Of a DNA stretch of 43,163 bases, positions 31,899 to 38,678 are shown piece after piece (the stretch's first letter is position 1; the number at the start of each line of letters is the position of its first letter). The stretch covers positions 1 through 43,163 of the forward strand of contig MEUF01000053.1 in NCBI GenBank assembly GCA_001771615.1, written 5' to 3'. The translations under genes were made by a program, and so were the position numbers. The DNA comes from a candidate division WOR-1 bacterium RIFOXYB2_FULL_48_7 (GTDB taxonomy: Bacteria > Margulisbacteria > WOR-1 > O2-12-FULL-45-9 > XYB2-FULL-48-7). The notes beneath the pieces are model-generated. The model worked only from the letters and a program-made list of their open reading frames with translations, ran no database searches and was not told the DNA's origin.

Positions 31899-34394
31899 AT
31901 GTTTGAAAGGTTTACTGAAAAAGCGATCCGTGTAATTATGGCTTCCCAGGAAGAAGCCCGGCGGCTGGGCAGCCACTATGTCGGGGCGGAGCATTTTTTG
32001 TTGGGGATGCTGCGTGAAGGGGAAAATATCCTTTTTAAAACTTTGGAGATTTTCCGTGCTGACCCGGCCTTTTTAAAAAGCCGAATTGAAGAAGAATTGA
32101 GCTTCAGTGAAAAACAAGGTGGAGCGGTTGGGCTTGAGCTCCCTTTTAACGCCCAGGCCAAAAAAGTGATTGAACTGGCCTGGGATGAAGCCCGCGGCCT
32201 GGGACATAATCATGTCGGGGTTGAACATTTGTTGTTAGGCTTGCTCCGGGAGACCGAGGGGTTAGCCCATAATATTTTGCAGGAATCTGGGGTGACTTCG
32301 GCTTCGGCCAGGGGGCGCGTAATTGCCCTGCTGGGTGAGGGAGCCAGCTTTCCCCGTAAGTCGGCAGCTCCGCGGTACACCAAAACACCCATTCTTGATT
32401 CTTTCAGCCGTGACTTGACCACTTTAGCCAGGGAACATAAGCTTGATCCGGTGGTCGGCCGGGCCAAGGAGATCGAACGGCTTATCCAGATCCTCTCTCG
32501 CCGCAAAAAAAATAATCCGGTCTTGATTGGAGAGGCCGGAGTGGGGAAGACGGCCATTGTCGAAGGCCTGGCCCAAAAAATTATTTCCGGTGAGGCTCCA
32601 GCCCTTTTATTAAACAAAAGAATCGTGACTCTTGATTTGGGCTTGTTAATTGCCGGGACACGGTATCGCGGTGAATTTGAAGAACGGCTCAAAAAGGTCC
32701 TGGACGAAGTGATGAAGGCCGGGAATTTAATTTTATTTATTGATGAGTTGCATACTTTGATTGGTGCGGGGGCGGCCGAAGGGGCAATGGATGCGGCTAA
32801 TATCCTCAAACCACCGTTAGCCAGGGGAGAAATCCAATGTGTCGGGGCCACCACCATTGACGAATATAGAAAAAAGATTGAGTCCGATCCCGCCTTGGAG
32901 CGGCGGTTCCAGTCCGTTATGGTCAACGAACCGAGCGTAGCTGAAACCATTGAAATCTTAAAAGGGCTGCGGGCCCGTTATGAAGATTTCCACAAGGTGG
33001 TTATTACTGATGACGCCTTGGTGGCGGCCGCCAGATTATCGGCTCGCTATATTTCGGATCGCTTTTTGCCTGACAAGGCGATTGATTTGATCGATGAGGC
33101 CTCTTCAAAGGTCATGTTGCAAGCTAAAGGGGCGCCGCCAGAACTGGTGGAAATATCTCAACAATTGGAGCGATTGAGGGGAGAGAAAGAAAAGGCGGTC
33201 AGTGAGCAGGAATATGAAAAAGCGGCGGCCTTGCGGGACAAAGAAGGCCAATTGCGCGAGCAGTACGAAGCGGCCGCCAGGAAATTAGTGGATTTTGAAC
33301 GTTCAACTGCCCCGGAAGTCAATTCTGAAATAATTGCCCAGATTGTTGCCGCCTGGACGTCGGTGCCGGTGACGCAGTTGACCGAAGAAGAGACGGAGCG
33401 GCTGCTTAAGATGGAGGGAGAGCTGAAAGAGAGGATTATCGGACAGGATGAGGCGATCAAGGTTGCCGCCAAGTCGATTCGCCGGGCCCGAGCCGGTTTG
33501 AAAGACCCTCGCCGGCCGATCGGCTCGTTCATATTTTTGGGCCCCTCGGGAGTAGGAAAAACCGAACTGGCCAAACGTCTGGCCGAGTTTTTATTTGGCG
33601 ATGTCGATGCCCTTATCCGGGTCGATATGTCGGAATACCTGGAATCGCATACAGTTTCCCGGCTGGTGGGCTCGCCTCCCGGCTATGTGGGTTTTGGCGA
33701 GGGTGGACAGTTGACGGAACAGGTTCGGCGGCGGCCGCATTCGGTCATTTTGTTCGATGAAATTGAAAAAGCCCACCAGGATGTCATGAATATCATGCTG
33801 CAAATCCTTGATGATGGGAAAGTGACCGATGCCCAGGGCAGGGAAATTGATTTCAAAAACACGGTTATCATTATGACCAGTAATGTCGGTGCCGATCTGA
33901 TCAGAAAAGAGACGCAAATTGGTTTTGCTACCCGGAGCGATGCCCAGGGGAGCTATGAAAAGATGAAAACCACCGTTATGGAAGAGCTCAAAAAAGCTTT
34001 TCGCCCGGAATTCCTGAATCGCCTGGATGAGACGATTGTTTTTCATCCGTTGACCAAAGAAGACCTGACCCAAATAATCGACCTGTTGTTTGCCGATGTC
34101 AATAAGCGCCTGGAAGAGAAAGGGCTGGCCTTAAAGGTAACGAAAAAAGCCAAGCAATTTTTAGTCGATGCCGGCTATGATCCCAAATTAGGGGCCCGTC
34201 CCCTGCGCCGGGTGGTCCAAAGCAACCTGGAAGATAATTTGTCGGAGAAAATCCTTTCTGGCGAATTAAAATACGGCACCGAAGTGAAAATCGACGTCAA
34301 AGATGGCCAATTGACCTTTGTCGGCAAGCCGAAAAAATTTACGGTTGAAGAAAAAAACGAAGCCGTCAAGCTCCAGACTTATGCCAAAAGCTGA
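31899..34394 (+). CDS. clpC: ATP-dependent Clp protease ATP-binding subunit ClpC
   Basis: The 831-residue AAA+ unfoldase feeds substrates to ClpP. It has two Clp_N repeats (1-145; MFERFTEKAIRVIMASQEEARRLG and LPFNAQAKKVIELAWDEARGLGHNHVGVEHLLLG, quoted only as family starts). The first AAA domain has Walker A GEAGVGKT (211-218) and Walker B LILFIDE. A UVR motif lies in the middle coil (about 420-455). The second AAA domain has Walker A GPSGVGKT (548-555), and a ClpB_D2-small C-terminus follows. The start is fixed by MFERFTEKA. No mcsA/mcsB/ctsR genes accompany it. It overlaps radA by 14 bp, an arrangement (clpC-radA) common in Firmicutes and relatives. Confidence 0.97.
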   Translation: MFERFTEKAIRVIMASQEEARRLGSHYVGAEHFLLGMLREGENILFKTLEIFRADPAFLKSRIEEELSFSEKQGGAVGLELPFNAQAKKVIELAWDEARGLGHNHVGVEHLLLGLLRETEGLAHNILQESGVTSASARGRVIALLGEGASFPRKSAAPRYTKTPILDSFSRDLTTLAREHKLDPVVGRAKEIERLIQILSRRKKNNPVLIGEAGVGKTAIVEGLAQKIISGEAPALLLNKRIVTLDLGLLIAGTRYRGEFEERLKKVLDEVMKAGNLILFIDELHTLIGAGAAEGAMDAANILKPPLARGEIQCVGATTIDEYRKKIESDPALERRFQSVMVNEPSVAETIEILKGLRARYEDFHKVVITDDALVAAARLSARYISDRFLPDKAIDLIDEASSKVMLQAKGAPPELVEISQQLERLRGEKEKAVSEQEYEKAAALRDKEGQLREQYEAAARKLVDFERSTAPEVNSEIIAQIVAAWTSVPVTQLTEEETERLLKMEGELKERIIGQDEAIKVAAKSIRRARAGLKDPRRPIGSFIFLGPSGVGKTELAKRLAEFLFGDVDALIRVDMSEYLESHTVSRLVGSPPGYVGFGEGGQLTEQVRRRPHSVILFDEIEKAHQDVMNIMLQILDDGKVTDAQGREIDFKNTVIIMTSNVGADLIRKETQIGFATRSDAQGSYEKMKTTVMEELKKAFRPEFLNRLDETIVFHPLTKEDLTQIIDLLFADVNKRLEEKGLALKVTKKAKQFLVDAGYDPKLGARPLRRVVQSNLEDNLSEKILSGELKYGTEVKIDVKDGQLTFVGKPKKFTVEEKNEAVKLQTYAKS

Positions 34395-35745
34395 TACCTC
34401 TTTTTTTTGTTCAGCTTGCGGAAATGAATTTCCTAAATGGTCAGGCCAGTGCGCCGCATGCCATGAATGGAACACCCTGGTAGAAGAACCTCAAACTTCA
34501 AAATCCAAAACTCAAACGAAACCTCAGTTTTCGATGTCCAACGTTCAAAAACCTGTCTCAATAACGCAGATTGAGCTTAAGGCGGATAATCGCAACTTGA
34601 CCGGGATCAATGAATTAGACAGGGTCTTAGGCGGTGGAATTGTCGCCGGGTCAGTGGTCCTAGTGGCCGGGGAGCCGGGGATTGGCAAATCAACGCTTAT
34701 GCTCCAGGCCGCCGAGGCGCAAAGCCAGAAGGAAAAAGTCCTTTACGTCAGCGGCGAAGAATCGGCCAGGCAGATTCGCTTGCGGGCAGAACGATTAGGC
34801 ACTTTGTCAAAAAATCTGATCCTCTATCCCGAAACCAACCTAATGGCCATTGAAAAAGCGATCGATGAGGTCAAGCCAAGGCTTGTGGTGATTGATTCAA
34901 TTCAAACCCTTTTTCGCGATGATATCGCCGCTGCTCCCAGTTCTGTTTCTCAAGTCAGAGAGTGCGCTGCTTATCTGGTCGGCATTGCCAAGGCCACTCA
35001 TATCCCAATCTTTATTGTCGGCCATATCACAAAAGAGGGTTCTATCGCCGGGCCCAGGATATTGGAGCATGTCGTCGATACGGTGCTGTATTTTGAGGGT
35101 GAACGGCATAAGCAATATCGCTTGTTGCGGGCGACCAAAAACCGCTTTGGCTCAACAAATGAAATTGGTATTTTTGAAATGAAAGAGACCGGACTGGCCG
35201 AAGTCGCCAACCCATCAGAAATATTCATTTCCGAGCGCCCCAAAGAAGCCCCCGGTTCAGTCGTGACCTGTTCAATTGAGGGGACCAGGCCGCTGCTGGT
35301 TGAAATCCAGGCTTTGGTCACGCCGACCAAGATGCCATATCCGGTTAGGCGGGGGACAGGGGTGGATAATAATCGTTTGGCCATAATCATTGCGGTCCTG
35401 GAGAGGCAGGCTGGATTGAAGCTGGCTAATGCCGATATTTATGTCAACGCGGCGGGTGGGGTCAAAGTTACCGAACCCGCGATCGACCTGCCCATTGCCT
35501 TGGCGATCGCTTCCTGCGTCAAAAACAAGCCCTTTGATGGTAAAACCATCGCTCTTGGTGAAATTGGCCTGGCTGGAGAGATTCGCTCGGTTAACCAGGT
35601 TGAACAGAGAATTAAAGAAGCCGAGAAATTGGGGTTTAAGACTGTTGTTTTACCAAAAGGATCGGTTGCCAGCGCCAAGCAGAGAAAAATCGACCTGGTT
35701 GGCGTAGCCTCGCTCAAAGAAGCGGTTACAAGTTTTCTGCAATAA
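34381..35745 (+). CDS. radA: DNA repair protein RadA
   Basis: The 454-residue RadA/Sms ATPase promotes branch migration in recombinational repair. It has an N-terminal zinc finger (Cys10, Cys13, Cys24, Cys27), Walker A GEPGIGKST (97-105), Walker B LVVIDSIQT, the RadA-specific KNRFG motif (252-256), and a C-terminal Lon-like domain (about 290-454; NADIYVNAAGGVKVTEPAIDLPIALAIAS). The start ATG lies inside the end of clpC and gives the canonical finger. The linker 38-60 (QTSKSKTQTKPQFSMSNVQK) is encoded by a dispersed simple repeat. The 3' end overlaps plsC by 20 bp tail to tail. Confidence 0.96.
   Translation: MPKADTSFFCSACGNEFPKWSGQCAACHEWNTLVEEPQTSKSKTQTKPQFSMSNVQKPVSITQIELKADNRNLTGINELDRVLGGGIVAGSVVLVAGEPGIGKSTLMLQAAEAQSQKEKVLYVSGEESARQIRLRAERLGTLSKNLILYPETNLMAIEKAIDEVKPRLVVIDSIQTLFRDDIAAAPSSVSQVRECAAYLVGIAKATHIPIFIVGHITKEGSIAGPRILEHVVDTVLYFEGERHKQYRLLRATKNRFGSTNEIGIFEMKETGLAEVANPSEIFISERPKEAPGSVVTCSIEGTRPLLVEIQALVTPTKMPYPVRRGTGVDNNRLAIIIAVLERQAGLKLANADIYVNAAGGVKVTEPAIDLPIALAIASCVKNKPFDGKTIALGEIGLAGEIRSVNQVEQRIKEAEKLGFKTVVLPKGSVASAKQRKIDLVGVASLKEAVTSFLQ
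34491..34509 (+). repeat. Copy 2 of the TCAAACTTCAAAA-type dispersed repeat, inside radA
   Basis: TCAAACTTCAAAATCCAAA matches 9826-9844 at 18 of 19 positions. Similar texture (actcaaacgaaacctcag, gttcaaaaacc) continues to about 34550. It encodes the flexible linker between the RadA zinc finger and ATPase domain, where an insertion would be tolerated. Confidence 0.55.
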
Positions 35746-36433
35746 AGGACCGGACCTCTTCAACCTTTTTATCATAAGCTTCTTCATCATCAAACGCGAC
35801 CAAATGGCCAAAAGACACTTTGACTTTTGTCGGCTTGACGAAGTAGGTGTGCCTGGGGACGATATCAAAACTTCCAGACAACGCGACCGGCAAAACTGGT
35901 GCCCCGGTTTTTTGGGCGGCCAAAAGACTGGCCCGGCGGAAGGCGCCGAGAGACCCATCGCGGCTTCTTGTCCCTTCCGGAAAAATCAGGATAGAATCAC
36001 CGTCAGCCATAATTTTAGTCATTTTTTTAAGGACGGAATAACCGCTCAAGATTGAAGCCCGATCAATCGGGAAATAGCCGGCCGCCCGCAGGTACCAGCC
36101 AAAGACCGGGATGGAAAATAATTCTTTCTTGATGGCAAAGCGGAAAAAGACCGGCACAGTTGCCAGCAGGATGATAATATCGGCCATGCTTTGATGGTTA
36201 ACGGCGATGATCAGGGGGCGATCGGTTGGTACAGCAGAGAGATTGTTGGTTGTAATCCTTACGCCGGAGAAAAATAACAGCAGTTTGGCCCACCAGCGGG
36301 CGGCAATTTGAAACGGGCGCGTAGGTTTTTTCGCCAGCGGGACAAAACAGATGGCGATAGTGGTGCCAAGAATATATGTGGCGGCTGCCAAAAGATACAG
36401 GAAGATTGAATGTACAGCCCGGGCGACTATCAT
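35726..36433 (-). CDS. plsC: 1-acyl-sn-glycerol-3-phosphate acyltransferase
   Basis: This 235-residue membrane acyltransferase makes phosphatidate from lysophosphatidate. It has an N-terminal hydrophobic segment (about 8-32), the catalytic NHQSMAD box (His80, Asp85), GYFPIDR (119-125), FPEGTRSRDG (151-160) and a later VLPVALSG motif, matching the PlsC family. The ATG at 36433 is chosen over longer in-frame starts because a TTGCCG-17-TATACT promoter ends 7 nt before it and the length fits the family. It complements plsX of the lipid operon; plsY is not in the window. Confidence 0.94.
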   Translation of the reverse strand: MIVARAVHSIFLYLLAAATYILGTTIAICFVPLAKKPTRPFQIAARWWAKLLLFFSGVRITTNNLSAVPTDRPLIIAVNHQSMADIIILLATVPVFFRFAIKKELFSIPVFGWYLRAAGYFPIDRASILSGYSVLKKMTKIMADGDSILIFPEGTRSRDGSLGAFRRASLLAAQKTGAPVLPVALSGSFDIVPRHTYFVKPTKVKVSFGHLVAFDDEEAYDKKVEEVRSFIAENL

Positions 36434-36440
36434 ATATACT

Positions 36441-36469
36441 AGTATACAAACCTTGGCTGAAATCGGCAA
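36441..36469 (-). promoter_or_regulatory. Promoter of plsC, leaderless geometry
   Basis: TTGCCG (36469-36464), a 17-nt spacer and TATACT (36446-36441) on the minus strand end 7 nt before the ATG at 36433, placing +1 essentially on the start codon. Long in-frame upstream extensions of the gene would have to be translated from before the promoter. Confidence 0.7.
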
Positions 36470-36491
36470 TGAAATATTTCGAAAATAGATT

Positions 36492-36830
36492 ATGGAAATC
36501 AACCCAATAGGCGAATCACACAATTTATACAGTCCGGAGATGTCCGGCCTCAACCGTGGTGACAGGGGTTGTGTTTTTTATAAGGAAGAAAGATGCTGTG
36601 CCCCGCGCCTAAGGTTTGACAAATGCCACACTTGTTACCGTATTCACCCCAAGCACGCAGCCAGATATATGATGCACAAAGTCAAACAACTGGCTGACAA
36701 ATGGTTTAATGTTGGTGGAGTGATGCCGGGCGGGGAAGCGGGAGGGGCTGGTCCTGGCGCAGCTGGTGGGGGAGTGGGGGGAGCGGCTGGCGGCGGTGGA
36801 GGAGGAGGTGGTGGTGGGGGAGGCGGTTAA
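36492..36830 (+). CDS. Small Cys-containing protein with long poly-glycine tail
   Basis: The 112-residue frame has an N-terminal part with five cysteines (Cys27, Cys35, Cys36 and the pair Cys45-Cys48 in DKCHTCYRIH) and several His, suggesting a small metal-binding fold. A basic helix follows (HAARYMMHKVKQLADKWF), then an almost pure Gly/Ala tail from about 75, ending with 13 glycines. No family is recognised. It lies divergent from plsC and its last 125 bp are antisense to the end of the PilB/GspE-like gene. The coding sense on this strand is supported by the Cys/His pattern before the tail. A weak TTGGCT/TATTTC promoter may precede it. Confidence 0.55.
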   Translation: MEINPIGESHNLYSPEMSGLNRGDRGCVFYKEERCCAPRLRFDKCHTCYRIHPKHAARYMMHKVKQLADKWFNVGGVMPGGEAGGAGPGAAGGGVGGAAGGGGGGGGGGGGG

Positions 36831-37677
36831 GCCAAAGGTCGAACGATCCGATCCGCCCTCCGGTAGTCTGTCTGGTCAGTTGTTGTGCCATAACCCCCAA
36901 TAAGGTTGATTCAATTAGAAATCTTTTTATCCCCAGGTCTTCCAGTCTGGTTACCGCCGATTGAGCATCTTTGGTATGCAGCGTAGAAAACACTAAATGG
37001 CCGGTCAAGGCCGCCTGGACGCCGATTTGGGCGCTCTCGCTATCACGGATTTCCCCTAGCATAATTATATCGGGATCCTGCCGGAGAATACTTCTTAAAC
37101 AATGAGCAAAAGTTAAGCCAATCGCTGGATTGACCTGAATTTGGTTGATGCCCGGCAATTGATATTCGACAGGATCCTCGACAGTGACAATATTCTTTTC
37201 TTTATTATTTAACTGAGAGAGAGTCGCATAGAGAGTTGTTGTTTTTCCCGAACCGGTGGGCCCGGTGATCAGGATCAGGCCATGTGGCCGGGTAATTAAT
37301 TGCTGATAATCGGCTAAAATTTCCGGGGTCATGCCCAGGGCTTCCAGGGGCATCAGGGCGGAACGCCGATTGAGTAAGCGAATGACAAGTTTTTCGCCAT
37401 GAATCGTTGGGATGGCAGAGATCCTTAAATCAAGATGTTTAAAGGTGGTTCGGCCATCCTGGGGGAGCCGGGTTTCGGCAATGTCTAAATTGGCCAGGAC
37501 TTTGACCCGGGAAATTAAGCTGGCCTGGCGGTTTTTGTGCAGCGGTTTGTCATCTTGCAGTAAGCCGTCGACCCGAAAACGGATTCTGACAAATTCTTCG
37601 CGGGGTTCCAGATGGATATCGGAAGCATTAAGATTGAGCCCCTTATGTAATATCTCGTCAAGCAGATCAGTGGCCAT
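36706..37677 (-). CDS. PilB/GspE-family secretion/pilus ATPase core, short and with an aberrant C-terminus
   Basis: The 323-residue frame carries the catalytic core of a type II secretion/type IV pilus ATPase. It shows ASDIHLEPREEFVRIRFRVDG (19-38 region), RLPQDGR, Walker A GPTGSGKT (139-146), the Asp box IVTVEDPVEYQ, Walker B PDIIMLGEIRD, and the His box TGHLVFSTLHTKDA. It lacks the N-terminal MshEN-type domain of PilB/GspE and the CxxC region after AQQLTRQ. After a PilT-like GRIGSFDLW it continues into His/Pro/Leu-rich sequence (about 286-323) that is merely the antisense of a poly-Gly coding tract. It is either a minimal ATPase with a random tail or a degenerated gene. No pilin or platform gene is adjacent. 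Confidence 0.75.
   Translation of the reverse strand: MATDLLDEILHKGLNLNASDIHLEPREEFVRIRFRVDGLLQDDKPLHKNRQASLISRVKVLANLDIAETRLPQDGRTTFKHLDLRISAIPTIHGEKLVIRLLNRRSALMPLEALGMTPEILADYQQLITRPHGLILITGPTGSGKTTTLYATLSQLNNKEKNIVTVEDPVEYQLPGINQIQVNPAIGLTFAHCLRSILRQDPDIIMLGEIRDSESAQIGVQAALTGHLVFSTLHTKDAQSAVTRLEDLGIKRFLIESTLLGVMAQQLTRQTTGGRIGSFDLWLNRLPHHHLLLHRRQPLPPLPHQLRQDQPLPLPRPASLHQH
36771..36829 (+). repeat. G-rich GGN repeat tract
   Basis: Runs of ggg and ggn triplets encode the poly-glycine tail of the small protein on the plus strand and could form a G-quadruplex. The tract ends exactly at the TAA stop (36828-36830). Confidence 0.7.
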
Positions 37678-37737
37678 AATCTCTGATTAAGCAATTTTAT
37701 TGCCAAAGCAGAACGGGCTTATTAAGACGAAAACCGG

Positions 37738-38589
37738 TCACTTTACCCGGAGGGCATTCTGGGCGGCTGCGAACATGGTTTCAATTGGTGCTTCTTCGCC
37801 GGTAAAAATTTCAAATGCCTGCGCTCCCTGGCGGACCAGCATGCCCAGCCCGGAGGCGATCTGGCAGCCGGAATCTTTGGCCAGCTGGAGTAGGGCGGTC
37901 TCGGCCGGATTGTAAACCAGGTCATAGACAAAACAATTCTTGTTTAATTTCATTTTTTGGTCGAGCGGCAAAGCCTTGACGTTGGGGTGCATGCCAATTG
38001 GGGTGGCATTTACCAGCAAGTCGGCATTATCCAGCGCTTTTTGCAAGGCGGGGCTATTCATTTCGACTGCAGAGCATTTGATGTCAAGATATGAGCTCAA
38101 ATATTCCGCCAAGGCAGCCGCCTTTGGTTCAATGGTATCGCCAATAGTTAGTGATTTAGCTTTGACTTCTGCCAGAATGGTGGCTACCGCGCGGCTGGCT
38201 CCGCCGGCCCCTAAAATTACCACCCGTTTTCCCCGTGGTTCAAAATTATAATCCTCTCGCAGCGAATCTAGGAAGCCCGGAGCGTCGGTGTTGTAGCCGA
38301 CCAGCTTCCCTTCCTGGTTTTCGACGGTATTTACTGCTCCGATGATCCTGGCCAGTTCGGTTACCTCGTCCAAGATGGCTACGATGGCTTCTTTATGGGG
38401 GACGGTGACGTTGAAGCCGGCGATGTGCATGGCGCGCAAACCATTGACTGCCTCTTTGAGCTCCTTGGGCTCGACCTCAAAAGGGACATATTCAAAGTTA
38501 AGGCCAAGCTGTTTATAGGCAGCGTTATGCATGGCCGGGGAAACGGTATGTCCCAGCGGATAGCCCAATAAACCGACAATTTTTTTCAT
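37738..38589 (-). CDS. aroE: Shikimate dehydrogenase
   Basis: This 283-residue NADP-dependent enzyme reduces 3-dehydroshikimate in aromatic amino acid synthesis. Motifs are YPLGHTVSPAMHN (10-22, shikimate binding), NVTVPHK with catalytic Lys66, YNTDAPGF with Asp102, the nucleotide-binding GAGGASRA (127-134), NATPIGM, and GLGMLVRQGAQAFEIFTG. The ATG at 38589 follows an extended -10 by 9 nt. It lies 60 bp upstream of the PilB/GspE-like gene on the same strand. No other aro gene is present here. Confidence 0.97.
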   Translation of the reverse strand: MKKIVGLLGYPLGHTVSPAMHNAAYKQLGLNFEYVPFEVEPKELKEAVNGLRAMHIAGFNVTVPHKEAIVAILDEVTELARIIGAVNTVENQEGKLVGYNTDAPGFLDSLREDYNFEPRGKRVVILGAGGASRAVATILAEVKAKSLTIGDTIEPKAAALAEYLSSYLDIKCSAVEMNSPALQKALDNADLLVNATPIGMHPNVKALPLDQKMKLNKNCFVYDLVYNPAETALLQLAKDSGCQIASGLGMLVRQGAQAFEIFTGEEAPIETMFAAAQNALRVK

Positions 38590-38598
38590 TCTGGAGAT

Positions 38599-38628
38599 AG
38601 TATAGCACCGTTTTTCTTGTCTTGTCAG
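38599..38628 (-). promoter_or_regulatory. Promoter of aroE, leaderless geometry
   Basis: CTGACA (38628-38623), an 18-nt spacer and extended -10 TGcTATACT (hexamer 38604-38599) on the minus strand end 9 nt before the ATG at 38589. The -35 box is the reverse complement of part of the -35 box of the divergent operon. Confidence 0.65.
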
Positions 38629-38650
38629 TCATTACTTTTTCGGATATAAT
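38622..38650 (+). promoter_or_regulatory. Promoter of the citrate synthase-purE-apgM operon
   Basis: TTGTCA (38622-38627), a 17-nt spacer and TATAAT (38645-38650) give a near-consensus promoter. A Shine-Dalgarno site GAGGAGG (38661-38667) lies 11 nt before the ATG at 38679, so this transcript has a normal short leader, unlike its divergent neighbour. Confidence 0.7.
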
Positions 38651-38678
38651 TGGAGTTGTTGAGGAGGCAGATCAGCTC

